Source: Flavobacterium nackdongense (GTDB lineage Bacteria; Bacteroidota; Bacteroidia; Flavobacteriales; Flavobacteriaceae). Taken from it: a DNA stretch of 64,000 nt. The position numbers were made by a program, and so were the translations under genes. The notes below the pieces were generated by a model. The model saw only the letters and a list, made by a program, of their open reading frames with translations, was not told the DNA's origin and did not search any database. Positions 17,273 through 26,638 of the stretch are shown here, one piece after another. The stretch's first letter is position 1, and each line of letters begins with the position of its first letter. The stretch lies in the NCBI RefSeq assembly GCF_004355225.1, contig NZ_CP037933.1:2852001-2916000 (forward strand), given 5' to 3'.

Positions 17273-18106
17273 TTATTTTTTAATTAATTCGATGTAAACC
17301 GGGAGGTGGTCCGACGGATACCGCAAATCCTTAGCATCACTTAAAACTGCGTACTTCCTGACACTGAAGCTGCTGTTTTTGGAGATGAAAATATAATCAA
17401 TCAAGGTCGTTACGGGTTCATTGTGTTTGAAATCATTGAAAGTTCCGGTGGGGCCAAAAGGTTTTTCCTCAGAGATTTCTCTTGCGTCTAACATTTCTTT
17501 TTTTAGAGAAATAATTCTATTTTCAGTTGGTGTCGAATTAAAATCACCCATAAAAAACACGGGATATTTTTTGGTGTTTAGTGCTTCTATTTTTGAAAGA
17601 ATAAGTTGGATACCCTTGGTTTTTGCCACTTCACCTTGATGGTCTAAATGGGTATTGAACACCCAGAAAGTGGTTTTGGTTTTCGAATCTTTCAAAACCG
17701 CATACGTACAAACTCGATTAAAAGCCGCATCCCAGCCTTTTGATATATGATCTGGGGTGTCGGACAGCCAAAAAGTATTGCTTTCTACCAATTGGAAGCG
17801 CTCTTTTTTATAATAGATGTTCGAAGATTCGCCTTGACCTATGCCGTCTCTTCCGATTCCGACATAATTATAGGCAGGTAGGGCAGAGGCGATATCTACA
17901 ACTTGATTGGGTTTTGCTTCTTGAACGCCAAAAATATCCGGTTCGTAAAAATGCAGTTGCGATGTCAAAAACGCTTTTCGGTTGGACCAATTATTCAATC
18001 CGTCACTTTCTACATCCAAACGAATGTTATAGGTCATTAACTTCAAGGATTGCCCTTGCCCGAAAACGAGAATCAAATTAGCGATGAAAGTAAAAACATA
18101 TTTCAT
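17273..18106 (-). CDS. Exported endonuclease/exonuclease/phosphatase (EEP) family enzyme
   Basis: The product has 277 residues. A short hydrophobic N-terminus (YVFTFIANLILVFGQGQ) suggests export. The EEP metal-dependent fold is shown by LMTYNIRLD, IFGVQEAKPNQV (metal-binding Glu), FNTHLDHQG, FFMGDFNSTPTE and SDHLPVYIEL (catalytic His). Members hydrolyse phosphodiester or phosphomonoester bonds; the substrate here is unknown. Such enzymes turn up repeatedly in Bacteroidota glycan loci without a settled role. The gene lies between GH16 and GH3 in one direction and is probably cotranscribed with GH3. Confidence 0.85.
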   Translation of the reverse strand: MKYVFTFIANLILVFGQGQSLKLMTYNIRLDVESDGLNNWSNRKAFLTSQLHFYEPDIFGVQEAKPNQVVDIASALPAYNYVGIGRDGIGQGESSNIYYKKERFQLVESNTFWLSDTPDHISKGWDAAFNRVCTYAVLKDSKTKTTFWVFNTHLDHQGEVAKTKGIQLILSKIEALNTKKYPVFFMGDFNSTPTENRIISLKKEMLDAREISEEKPFGPTGTFNDFKHNEPVTTLIDYIFISKNSSFSVRKYAVLSDAKDLRYPSDHLPVYIELIKK

Positions 18107-18174
18107 ATAAAAGACGCTTCTGAAATTGTAGAAATGCCAAAATCGAGATTTGGAATAAAAGGATTGTTTTCATC

Positions 18175-18201
18175 CTTGCTTCTGAAAAAAACAGAAGCAA
18201 G
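18175..18201 (-). other. Perfect 10-bp hairpin between GH16 and EEP genes
   Basis: CTTGCTTCTG (18175-18184) pairs exactly with CAGAAGCAAG (18192-18201) around a 7-base A loop (T on the minus strand). No T tract follows on either strand, so it is not a normal terminator. It may set differential expression or protect mRNA ends within the locus. Confidence 0.55.
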
Positions 18202-18229
18202 TAATGAAAAGCTAACTAACCAAAAACTA

Positions 18230-19294
18230 CTAATTATAAACTCGTACGTAATCTATTTCGAAGATGGAGGACACAAAGTTTGGATCGATTGCGCCACCAA
18301 AATTACCGCCAATAGCACAATTCATAATGATGAAAAAATTCTGATTGAACGGCACACTTGCCGAATTTGTAAAGGTTTTGAATAACTGATTGTCAACATA
18401 AAATTTAATGCTGTCTGCTCTCCAATCTAATGTGTAGGTATGAAATTCCGTGGTAGCATTCGAAATTATTGTTGTTGATGAGTCTCCGTTTCCGCCAGAA
18501 CGACCTGAATAATGGAGTGTTCCAAAAATTTTGTTCAATTGATTTCCCACATGTTCCATGACATCAATTTCGCCGCAAGCAGGCCAGCCCACCGTGCCAA
18601 TATTGTCGCCCAACATCCATAAAGCTGGCCAGGTTCCCGCACCAGCAGGCAGTTTAGCTCTAAACTCTATTTTGCCGTATTTGAAGGAATATTTGCCAGC
18701 CGTTTTTAGTCTTGCTGAAGTGTAGGTGCTTCCCAAATAATTTTCTTTGATGGTTTTAATTTTCAAATAACCACCTTGTATGTATACATTTTCGGGTCGA
18801 TTGGTATAATACTGAGGTTCGTTATTTCCCCAACCTCCTGCGCCAAGATCGTATCCCCATTTGTTAGTATCGGGAGCGCCATCAACGTTGAATTCATCGC
18901 CCCATATTTCTTTTGTAGCAACAAAAACAGTTATGGGTTTTGTTGCAGTATAGTATTTTAGTCCGTTGAATACGGTAACTTTTATTTCGTATGATTTGGT
19001 TCCACTTTCGGTATAAGTATGCGAAAAGATGCCGCTAGCGGGCTCTGCTGTTTCTCCATCACCAAAATCTACTTTATAGGATACTCCGCTACTAGGTGTA
19101 ACGGTATATTTGACTAAGCCGCTTCCGTCACCATTGGGCATTGCAGTAGTTGTGCCCACCACTTCGGTGTTGATGACCACATTTATTGTTGGGGTATTGG
19201 GAGCAGTTCCATCATTGCTGTCACCTGAGCTACAGCCTATTAGGGAGCCTAACAGTAAAATGGGTAGTATTAGAATTTTCTTTAAAATTTTCAT
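18230..19294 (-). CDS. GH16 family laminarinase-like lipoprotein with PKD domain
   Basis: From the ATG at 19294 the product has 354 residues. An upstream in-frame ATG at 19336 would put 14 extra polar residues before the signal peptide and is unlikely. The lipobox LIGC places the acylated Cys at 21, so it is a lipoprotein, probably surface-exposed. A PKD domain (about 35-125, VDFGDGETAEP...HTYTESG) precedes the GH16 domain (about 128-354). The catalytic signature GEIDVMEHVG gives E242, D244 and E247, including the extra residue typical of beta-1,3-glucanase-type GH16 enzymes. It would make the first endo cuts in laminarin-like beta-glucan next to the SusCD pair. Confidence 0.9.
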   Translation of the reverse strand: MKILKKILILPILLLGSLIGCSSGDSNDGTAPNTPTINVVINTEVVGTTTAMPNGDGSGLVKYTVTPSSGVSYKVDFGDGETAEPASGIFSHTYTESGTKSYEIKVTVFNGLKYYTATKPITVFVATKEIWGDEFNVDGAPDTNKWGYDLGAGGWGNNEPQYYTNRPENVYIQGGYLKIKTIKENYLGSTYTSARLKTAGKYSFKYGKIEFRAKLPAGAGTWPALWMLGDNIGTVGWPACGEIDVMEHVGNQLNKIFGTLHYSGRSGGNGDSSTTIISNATTEFHTYTLDWRADSIKFYVDNQLFKTFTNSASVPFNQNFFIIMNCAIGGNFGGAIDPNFVSSIFEIDYVRVYN

Positions 19295-19487
19295 TTTTGG
19301 ATTGAGTTTTATTTTGAAGCCTTTGTTTTTTTTCAATTATTCAAATTATGCGGTATCCACTGAAGTATTTTTTTTGAAATGTTGAAACTTTCAATGGGTA
19401 ACAAAAAACACAGATACTACTAATTTGGTTTCTACTAGTTTGAAAAATTTTATCACGCTTTTTAGTAAACAAAAAAGGTGTTATTCA

Positions 19488-19518
19488 AAAAAAGGGAAGC
19501 AAAATACTTCCCTTTTTT
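19488..19518 (-). terminator. Terminator between the glycan-binding lipoprotein and GH16 genes
   Basis: AAAAAAGGGAAG (19488-19499) pairs with CTTCCCTTTTTT (19507-19518) around a 7-base loop. It lies 20 bases past the stop of the SusE-position gene, so SusC-SusD-lipoprotein may be made in excess over the enzymes downstream. The rest of 19295-19487 shows no clear promoter. Confidence 0.8.
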
Positions 19519-19537
19519 CACAAACAAACAAACTAAC

Positions 19538-20332
19538 TTATAGGGGTTTAAATCTCCATGACCATCCGCTATCTCCTTGAGGAGTTTTGGGTAGGTACAA
19601 AATAAGTTCTGTATCTGTTAAAACAGCTACATTATAAACACCAGCTGGGTTTCCTCTGTCTTGTCCTAATATTGGAGCTCCAGTAATTGTTAGTTTTTTA
19701 TTGGCAACATCCAATATAAAACTACCCTTTTTTGGAGTTCCGGTTTTGGTTGCATAGTAATTGTAATTCGCAGCTCCATTCAAATCGAATGTTATTTTTC
19801 CGTCGGTATCAGAAGGAGCACAACAAGTACCACCAGCATTCCACCAAGCAGTCATGTACCCGTCAGAAGGATTATCTGGGGGAGACATATACCACCATAA
19901 TTTGTCATCATTGGCTGCGCCTTGAAAAACCCAAGTTTTACCTGCGGCAGTGTTTTTACTTACTAAAGAATACCACATTGGATCTAAAGGAGTGTCTAAT
20001 CTATCAATTTGAACATCGACAGTTTTGGTAAAAAACTGAGAACCCAAAGTCCCTACATAGGTAAATTTAGACTTTCCAGGAATAGGATATACCACAGTAT
20101 ATTCATTAGTAAGTGCCTGTCCTAAATTGTAATTCCAATACCCAGTGATCCCAGGAGTGGTCATTTTAAGTGTAATTTTATTTCCGCCTGGCGGAGTTTG
20201 TGTTGCCACTAATTGAACCCCGTCTACATTGGTAGAATCGCTTAGGTTCTCTTCATCTACAATAGGATCGCAGGCCGAAAAAATCAGCATAAACGAAGCT
20301 AGTAGGAGATATAAAATTTTAGTATTTTTCAT
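19538..20332 (-). CDS. SusE-position surface glycan-binding lipoprotein
   Basis: The product has 264 residues. The lipobox FSAC puts the acylated Cys at 21, so it is an outer-membrane lipoprotein. The N-terminal part (VQLVATQTPPGGNKITLKMTTP...YPIPGKSKFTYVGTLG) looks like a PKD-type beta-sandwich. The C-terminal part is rich in Trp and Tyr (DKLWWYMSPPDN, MTAWWNAGGTCC, GWSWRFKPL), as in carbohydrate-binding faces. Position right after SusD fits a surface glycan-binding protein that passes beta-glucan chains to SusD. It is not a close SusE or SusF match by eye; function is mostly from context. Confidence 0.75.
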   Translation of the reverse strand: MKNTKILYLLLASFMLIFSACDPIVDEENLSDSTNVDGVQLVATQTPPGGNKITLKMTTPGITGYWNYNLGQALTNEYTVVYPIPGKSKFTYVGTLGSQFFTKTVDVQIDRLDTPLDPMWYSLVSKNTAAGKTWVFQGAANDDKLWWYMSPPDNPSDGYMTAWWNAGGTCCAPSDTDGKITFDLNGAANYNYYATKTGTPKKGSFILDVANKKLTITGAPILGQDRGNPAGVYNVAVLTDTELILYLPKTPQGDSGWSWRFKPL

Positions 20333-20361
20333 AATTCTAATGTTTTAATAGTTATTAAATT

Positions 20362-22068
20362 TTACCAACCTGGGTTTTGAGAATAAACCCCATTTGACAA
20401 TCGTACTTCCGTTTCTGGAATTGGCATTAAACCTTTAGTTTCAGGTCTGTATTTTACACTGTAAGTTGCATTTGACCCTGAATTTTTTACCGGGAATGAG
20501 TCATTAAAGGCAGTTTTCACATCGCCCCAACGTACTAAATCAAACCAGTGAAGGCCTTCGAATGCTAATTCGTAGTTACGCTCGGCTTTAACTGCATCTA
20601 AAGAATAGGCTACTGCTGGCATTCCGGCTCTAGCTCTTACTGCATTTATTCCTGTTGCTGTTTTAGTGATTTCAGAGTGCATCAACAATACATCGGCATA
20701 ACGCATAAAAATAAAGTCTTGTGCATTAGTCAATTGCATGCTTGAGTCACCCGTCCAGTTGTACATTGGAATAAACATCGTTCTTTTACCATCTTTAGTA
20801 TCATGTTCCAATCGGGTATATTTTTTATTGAAATAGCCCGTTTCATGATCCCCTTTGTTCGGTTGATACCCGTCTGTACCTTGGCTAGATTCACCTACTT
20901 TAATAATTGAACCTTCTCTTCTTGGGTCAGTGACTGGCCAATCGTTCCACATTTTAGGATTAATGGTACACCATCCCCAACCTTCGGCAAAAGGAACCAT
21001 TTGATTTCCTCTGATTGAAGTATACAAAGCAAGTCTGTTATTATAACTTTGTCCTGCATTCCAACCCCAATCTCCGAAAGAAAATCGTTGTACAAACATG
21101 GTTTCTTTATTTCCTGTTCCAAAAGTAGGTGTTAATCCATCTTGTCCAGCCCAATTCAGATTGTTAGTGGCTGCCCATGGTAACACGGTTTTGCCTGCAC
21201 TTTTGTTCACATACGAGTATGGCCATAAGTTTCTGAAATCGGAAACCAATCCATGTCCACTATTTGTCATTAAATCATTTAAATAAGCAGTTACTTCAGT
21301 AGCGCCTAATTTTCCACCGCCTACTAATGGTAAATCAGTAGTTGCTTTTTGCTCTATATTGGTCATGTAGCCTGTGTAAAACAAATATACACGTGCCATA
21401 TAAGCTTCAGCAACCCATTTGTTGGCATGGCCGTATCTTGAAGTTGGGATGCTTGCAATTGGAGCAGCGGGCATCGTTTCAATAGCCAATTTCAAATCTG
21501 AACCTATTTGTGCAAATGTATCAGAATAAGAGGCTCTTGCCACTTTTCTGTCACCATCTGTTTTGATAATTAGTGGAACCCCACCAAAAAATTTAGCCAA
21601 TCTGAAGTAAAAGAAACTTCTCATAAACAAGGCTTCGCCAATGGTTTGCTTTTTGAAATTTTCTGCTTCAAGTTTAGTTTTAAAATAAGCTGAAAAATCG
21701 GTATTCGCTGTTTTTTCAATAACCGCATTGGCTCTTGAAATACCATTATACGATTGAACCCACATATCACGATAGGTATCTTCATTTGGGTCTTCAAAAT
21801 TATCTACCCATTTGGCCGATTTATCATCAGGACCACCACCGCCAAGCATTACGTTGTCCAAGAGATTGGCCGCCATTTGTTCCTCGCTGTGAATACCACC
21901 CGTGTAAATTGCGTTGTAAATACCTGACATTGCTTCGTCGATATCAGTGGGTGTCTTGTAGAAAGTCTCTAAACCTTTACCATAAAGATTCTCAGAATCT
22001 AAATAGTCTGTGCAACTAGTAGCAACGAAAAGGGTTGCAGTTGCTATAAAATAAATTATCTTTTTCAT
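20362..22068 (-). CDS. susD: SusD/RagB family glycan-binding lipoprotein
   Basis: The product has 568 residues. The lipoprotein signal ends at ATSC (Cys 19). The SusD signature is clear: early DYLDSENLYGK, a TPR-like core with FMRSFFYFRLAKFFGGVPLI, and the C-terminal block AVRARAGMPAV ... ERNYELAFEGLHWFDLVRWGD. The protein sits as a lid on the partner SusC barrel and binds oligosaccharides for import. It starts 17 bases after the SusC stop, the standard pair layout. Symbol given in the family sense. Confidence 0.95.
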   Translation of the reverse strand: MKKIIYFIATATLFVATSCTDYLDSENLYGKGLETFYKTPTDIDEAMSGIYNAIYTGGIHSEEQMAANLLDNVMLGGGGPDDKSAKWVDNFEDPNEDTYRDMWVQSYNGISRANAVIEKTANTDFSAYFKTKLEAENFKKQTIGEALFMRSFFYFRLAKFFGGVPLIIKTDGDRKVARASYSDTFAQIGSDLKLAIETMPAAPIASIPTSRYGHANKWVAEAYMARVYLFYTGYMTNIEQKATTDLPLVGGGKLGATEVTAYLNDLMTNSGHGLVSDFRNLWPYSYVNKSAGKTVLPWAATNNLNWAGQDGLTPTFGTGNKETMFVQRFSFGDWGWNAGQSYNNRLALYTSIRGNQMVPFAEGWGWCTINPKMWNDWPVTDPRREGSIIKVGESSQGTDGYQPNKGDHETGYFNKKYTRLEHDTKDGKRTMFIPMYNWTGDSSMQLTNAQDFIFMRYADVLLMHSEITKTATGINAVRARAGMPAVAYSLDAVKAERNYELAFEGLHWFDLVRWGDVKTAFNDSFPVKNSGSNATYSVKYRPETKGLMPIPETEVRLSNGVYSQNPGW

Positions 22069-22085
22069 TGTCTTTGGTATTTAAA

Positions 22086-25000
22086 TTAAAAATCTGCACT
22101 TAATCCAAACATTACTGTTCTCGCTTGTGGGTATAACCCAAGATCTACACCTGAAGCCCAACTTGCGCTGTCTCCAAAACGAACCTCAGGGTCCATTCCG
22201 TTGTAATCGGTAAATGTATATAAATTGTTTACCGCTACATACATTTTTAAATTTGACATAAATTTAATGTTTGACAACACTTGATTGAAGTTATAACCAA
22301 CCGTTAAATTGTTGATTCTCAAATAATCAGCATCGTGCATAAATATGTCAGAAATAAAGTTTGTATTTCTGTTTGATGTTGCGGTCAACCTAGGCATTGT
22401 ATTAGAAGTACCTTCGCCATGCCAACGATTGAAAATATCAGAAGTGTAATTTTGGTTGAAATTATCAGCAAATGAACGGTACGATTGCATTACTTGCATA
22501 CCAAATTTTCCAGCCAAAGTCGTATTGAAATATACTCCTTTGTATTCGAAATTCAATTGTAAACCTAATTCGAAATCTGGATTTGGATTTCCTAAATATA
22601 CTTTGTCTTTTTCATCTATAGCTCCGTCTTGATTTTGATCTACAAAACGAACATCTCCCGGACGTTGATCAGCAAAATAAGGAGTGCCAGTTGGTGTTAC
22701 ATATGCATTTACTTCTTGTTGATTTTGAAGGATTCCAGCCGTTTGATAACCGTAGAAATATCCTATTGGCTGTCCTACTTGCACTCTAGAAACCTCTGAA
22801 GTTCCTTGAGATAAGATGTTTGATGGTCCAAGGATTCTACCGTCGCCGTTGTTAATTTCGGTGACATTATTTTTGTTATGAGCACCACTTACAGTGATAC
22901 CGTATTTGAAATCCCCTACTTTGTCGTTCCAGTTTACAGAATATTCAATACCGGAGTTTTCTACAGTACCACCATTGATAAATGGAGCACCAGCACCGGC
23001 AGTACCTAAAACAGGAGCAAGTACTAACCAATCTTTGGTTGTTTTTTTATACCAATCGAATGTTAATCCTAATCTTGAATCGAATAGTTTAGCGTCAAGT
23101 CCAAAGTCTAACTGCTCTGAAGTTTCCCATTTAATATCAGGATTTGGAACTGTTGCAGGATAAGCAGTTGTGCCAGAAACCGGTTTGGTATCCCCAAAGA
23201 AATAACCAGGGAAAGCATAAGCAATTTGTGAAGAATATTGGAAGTTTGGAATAGCTTGATTTCCGTTTTGTCCCCAGCTTCCTCTTAATTTAGCATAGTT
23301 AAGGATACTAGAGGTTTCGGACATAAAGTCTTCTTTGCTAATTACCCAACCCGCAGACACGGATGGGAAATAACCCCATCGGTTGTTTTCAGCAAAATTG
23401 GATGAACCATCGGCACGCATTGTAGCAGAAAGCAAATATTTTTCTTTATAATCGTATTGGGCTCTGGCAAAAAACGATTGAGTAGCTCCGCCTCCGGCAG
23501 CCCAGTCAGCACCGCTAGTGTTGATGTCGCTAATAGTTGCAGGGTTCTTGGTGTTATTGATATAAGCATATTTAGGATCCCCAGGGAATAACAAATTACT
23601 TCTATATCCAGATACGTTGATATTACTTTGGTTGCGAAGTAATTCTGTACCAATAACCGCAGTAATTTTATGGTCACCAAAAGCGGTATTGTAGGCCAAG
23701 GTGTTGGTCCAAGTAGTGTTAGCACCAAAATAAGAGTTTTGTGAAGCACCATCAATAGCGTCATTATACAGAATGCCTAATCCATAAGTTGGATTCATTG
23801 ATCTTCCGTTTCCGAACCAAGAATCTACACCATAAACTGATTTGAATTTTAAATTCAACATAGGTTCAATTTCTACAAAGGCATTTCCAATGATGTTATT
23901 GCCTTTACCATAATTATAGTTATTTCTATAATACATTACCGCTAAAGGATTGGTTTGATTAGGATTCAAGCCGTCTAAGGTAGGGGTAAAGCCAAATTCG
24001 CTGATGTTTCTATCAATAGAAGTTTGCCAGTACGCAGGAGTCAATGGGTTTTGAACCAAAGCATTGTGCAAATCATTATAGTAGATATTTCCAGTGGCTA
24101 CTGCTCTGTTTTGTGTATTAGAATAGGTAAAGTTTTCGCCAACAGTAATGATGCTATGCTTGTCATTTTTTTTCAAAACCATTTTGGTGTTGAATCTAGC
24201 AGTCAATCTTTTGTATCCTGCATCGATGATGTTACCACCTAATATACCATCTTGGTCAAAATAGGAAATACCCGCTGAGTACACGATGTCTTGGCTTCCT
24301 CCAGTAATATTTAAAGAGTGGTTGACTATCGGAGCATCTTTTTTGGTCATTGCGTCAATCCAGTTAGTACCTAGACCGCCTGCTTGAAGATTTGCCCAAA
24401 CTTCGTCACCCAATTGTTTTCCCGCACCAGGATAATTGGCTTCCAACCAGCCGTTGTTGTGCACAATGGCATTCCAATCGTTCGGTGCTAAACCGTCGTT
24501 TACTCTACCTTCATCCATAATATACATGTATTCTTGGGCGTTCAATGGATCCAAGTTTTTGTATATATTTTGGATTCCATAATAGAAATCATAACTAATT
24601 TTAGCTGGACGATCTTTTCGACCTTGCACGGTTGTTACTAAGATAACACCATTAGCAGCTCTTGATCCGTAGATCGCAGCAGAAGCGGCGTCTTTCAACA
24701 CGTCGATGGCTTCAATATCAGAAGGGTTCAAATAATCGATATTGCCAACAGGTACGCCGTCTACTATGTACAAAGGGTTTGAATTCCCAATAGTACCAAT
24801 ACCACGAATCGTAACTCTAGTTCCTGCTCCTGGAGATCCATTATTTTTGGTAATGTTCACCCCGGCAGCAATCCCTTGAAGGGCGTCCATAGCAGAAACG
24901 GTGTTTAAATTTTGAAGGTCTTCTCCTTTAAAATTAGAAGAGGCCCCGGTAATTAAACCTTTTTTCTGAGTTCCGTACCCCACTACTACTACTTCCTGTA

Positions 25001-25304
25001 ACGATTGCGATTCAGGATTCATTTTTACATTAATGGTGTTTCTACCCTTAATGGCTTCCTGCACGTTCGCATAACCTACAAAACTATAAACTAAAGTGCC
25101 GTTAGCATCGGCTTTTAATTGATAGTTTCCATCCATATCCGAAGATGTGGCCTTTGTTGTTCCTTTAATTAAAATTGAAGCTCCAGGAACGGGTAATCCG
25201 TTTTCGTCTACTACTTTTCCTTTTATGGAAACATCTTGTGCTTGGCCATAAACAGAAAATAGAACGGATAAAAAACAAAAAATAAGTAATTTTGTTAATT
25301 TCAT
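22086..25304 (-). CDS. susC: SusC/RagA family TonB-dependent outer-membrane transporter
   Basis: The start is taken at the ATG at 25304, giving 1072 residues with a clean signal peptide (MKLTKLLIFCFLSVLFSVYGQA); an in-frame ATG at 25352 would add 16 polar residues. Order of parts: carboxypeptidase-regulatory-like beta domain (ISIKG-type start VSIKGKVVDENGLPVPGASI), LQEVVVVGYG motif, plug domain (VTIRGIGTIGNSNPLYIVDGVPV ... VLKDAASAAIYGSRAANGV) and a 22-strand barrel ending in FGLSADF. It imports oligosaccharides using TonB energy. It is the first gene of the beta-glucan locus and divergent from the AraC-type regulator. Confidence 0.95.
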   Translation of the reverse strand: MKLTKLLIFCFLSVLFSVYGQAQDVSIKGKVVDENGLPVPGASILIKGTTKATSSDMDGNYQLKADANGTLVYSFVGYANVQEAIKGRNTINVKMNPESQSLQEVVVVGYGTQKKGLITGASSNFKGEDLQNLNTVSAMDALQGIAAGVNITKNNGSPGAGTRVTIRGIGTIGNSNPLYIVDGVPVGNIDYLNPSDIEAIDVLKDAASAAIYGSRAANGVILVTTVQGRKDRPAKISYDFYYGIQNIYKNLDPLNAQEYMYIMDEGRVNDGLAPNDWNAIVHNNGWLEANYPGAGKQLGDEVWANLQAGGLGTNWIDAMTKKDAPIVNHSLNITGGSQDIVYSAGISYFDQDGILGGNIIDAGYKRLTARFNTKMVLKKNDKHSIITVGENFTYSNTQNRAVATGNIYYNDLHNALVQNPLTPAYWQTSIDRNISEFGFTPTLDGLNPNQTNPLAVMYYRNNYNYGKGNNIIGNAFVEIEPMLNLKFKSVYGVDSWFGNGRSMNPTYGLGILYNDAIDGASQNSYFGANTTWTNTLAYNTAFGDHKITAVIGTELLRNQSNINVSGYRSNLLFPGDPKYAYINNTKNPATISDINTSGADWAAGGGATQSFFARAQYDYKEKYLLSATMRADGSSNFAENNRWGYFPSVSAGWVISKEDFMSETSSILNYAKLRGSWGQNGNQAIPNFQYSSQIAYAFPGYFFGDTKPVSGTTAYPATVPNPDIKWETSEQLDFGLDAKLFDSRLGLTFDWYKKTTKDWLVLAPVLGTAGAGAPFINGGTVENSGIEYSVNWNDKVGDFKYGITVSGAHNKNNVTEINNGDGRILGPSNILSQGTSEVSRVQVGQPIGYFYGYQTAGILQNQQEVNAYVTPTGTPYFADQRPGDVRFVDQNQDGAIDEKDKVYLGNPNPDFELGLQLNFEYKGVYFNTTLAGKFGMQVMQSYRSFADNFNQNYTSDIFNRWHGEGTSNTMPRLTATSNRNTNFISDIFMHDADYLRINNLTVGYNFNQVLSNIKFMSNLKMYVAVNNLYTFTDYNGMDPEVRFGDSASWASGVDLGLYPQARTVMFGLSADF

Positions 25305-25694
25305 TTTTCTAAAATTTTGGTTAGTTATTAATTTTGTGTTAAAGTGTATCAAATCTAATTATTTTTTTTTGAAAGTTGTATTCATAAAAACTATACATTT
25401 TCAATTTAGCGAAATCGATTGAAAAAATCACTGTATTCAAGACAAGATGTGATTTTTCATTTTAATAAATTAAATCGATATGCTAGAAATGTTGTGGTAA
25501 TGTTAAGTTAAATAGTAAACAACGAACGTCAAAAAAACAACAAGAATTTGCAATAAATACACACAATTGTATTTATATTTACAAATGTAAAATAGTTGTT
25601 AAGTTTATAGTAATCAAATTTTGTCAATTATTAATCGATTTTTTACTAATCATGAAATTATTCTTTAAAATAATTATCATAAACAAATTTTTAT
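25305..25694. promoter_or_regulatory. Divergent control region between susC and the AraC-type regulator
   Basis: These 390 AT-rich bases contain no gene. Two minus-strand -7 matches could serve susC: CAAATCTA at 25350-25357 (TAGATTTG, leader of about 40 bases) and CAAATGTA at 25582-25589 (TACATTTG, with CAAA 25 bases further out as a loose -33). AATCGATT occurs at 25413-25420 and 25633-25640, and AATCGATA at 25473-25480. That is more than base composition predicts, and the sites may be bound by the divergent regulator or a LacI-type protein. Confidence 0.5.
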
Positions 25695-26567
25695 ATGATT
25701 CGTGATGCTTACCGAGAAATTACCCGACTGATTCCCGAAGATAGTTTCTTAGTGGAGCAGCGAGTAAAAGATGATTTCGATTTCCCTATACACTTTCATC
25801 CAGAATACGAACTCAACTTTATTTATAGAGGTAAAGGAGTGCGACGAATTATCGGAGATCATACCGAAGAAATAGATGATATAGAATTGGTGTTAGTTGG
25901 ACCTAACGTGGTTCACGGTTGGGAACTGCATAATTGTACCTGCAAAGAGATTTACGAAATTACGATTCATATTCACAATGATTTGTTAGATCAAAAAATG
26001 TTGTCTCGGAGAATATTCAAGCCCATTAGTGACATGTTTAAAAGAGCCAAACACGGCATTCTTTTTTCGAGAGAAACAACTAATTCACTAATGCCTCGAA
26101 TTATGGTTTTGGCACGAATAACGGGTTTGCAATATTATTTAGAGTTTATTTCGATCTTGAATGAATTGGCCATTTCAGAGGGGCAAAGAGAGCTTTCAGT
26201 TTCGATAGACGAAAAAGAAGATTTTCATAATAGCGACAAGATTAAGAAAGTGTATGATTATATTCAAGAAAATTTTTCGAAAACCATCACCCTAGACGAA
26301 ATATCAAAATTGGTCAATATGAGCCCCGTTTCGTTTAACCGTTTTATCAAACACCGAACAGGAAAAACGTTTGTTCATTATTTGAATGATACCAGAATTA
26401 GTTTTGCCGCAAGATGGTTATTGGAAACCGAGTTGAGTATAGGTGAAATCAGTTTTAAATGCGGGTTTAATAATATCGCCAATTTCAATAGATTGTTCAA
26501 GCAGGCTAAAAATACCACTCCAAAGGAATTCAAAAAACAGTATATTGGATTGAAAAGGGTGATGTAG
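25695..26567 (+). CDS. AraC family transcriptional regulator with N-terminal cupin domain
   Basis: The product has 290 residues. The N-terminal part is a cupin-like sensor (FPIHFHPEYELNFIYRGKG ... LVLVGPNVVHGWE). The C-terminal 100 residues are an AraC-type double helix-turn-helix: KKVYDYIQENFSKTITLDEISKLVNMSPVSFNRFIKHRTGKTFVHY, then ISFAARWLLETELSIGEISFKCGFNNIANFNRLFK. No signal peptide or membrane segment is present, so it is cytoplasmic and probably senses a small sugar. It is divergent from susC with a shared 390-base control region, which makes it the prime candidate regulator of the beta-glucan locus. Confidence 0.9.
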   Translation: MIRDAYREITRLIPEDSFLVEQRVKDDFDFPIHFHPEYELNFIYRGKGVRRIIGDHTEEIDDIELVLVGPNVVHGWELHNCTCKEIYEITIHIHNDLLDQKMLSRRIFKPISDMFKRAKHGILFSRETTNSLMPRIMVLARITGLQYYLEFISILNELAISEGQRELSVSIDEKEDFHNSDKIKKVYDYIQENFSKTITLDEISKLVNMSPVSFNRFIKHRTGKTFVHYLNDTRISFAARWLLETELSIGEISFKCGFNNIANFNRLFKQAKNTTPKEFKKQYIGLKRVM

Positions 26568-26577
26568 AACTCCTATA

Positions 26578-26611
26578 AAAAACTCCCAAGGTAATAACAT
26601 TGAGAGTTTTT
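26578..26611. terminator. Bidirectional terminator between the AraC-type gene and GH94
   Basis: AAAAACTC (26578-26585) pairs with GAGTTTTT (26604-26611) around an 18-base loop. T tracts exist on both strands, so it can serve both convergent genes. Confidence 0.65.
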
Positions 26612-26638
26612 CGTAACTAACCAAAACAAAACTAAGTC

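Noticed and set aside
19294..19336. Upstream start for the GH16 gene
   Set aside because: It would place 14 polar residues before a good lipoprotein signal; ATG 19294 is preferred.
25304..25352. Upstream start for the first susC
   Set aside because: It adds 16 polar residues before a clean signal peptide and would include sequence next to the likely promoter.
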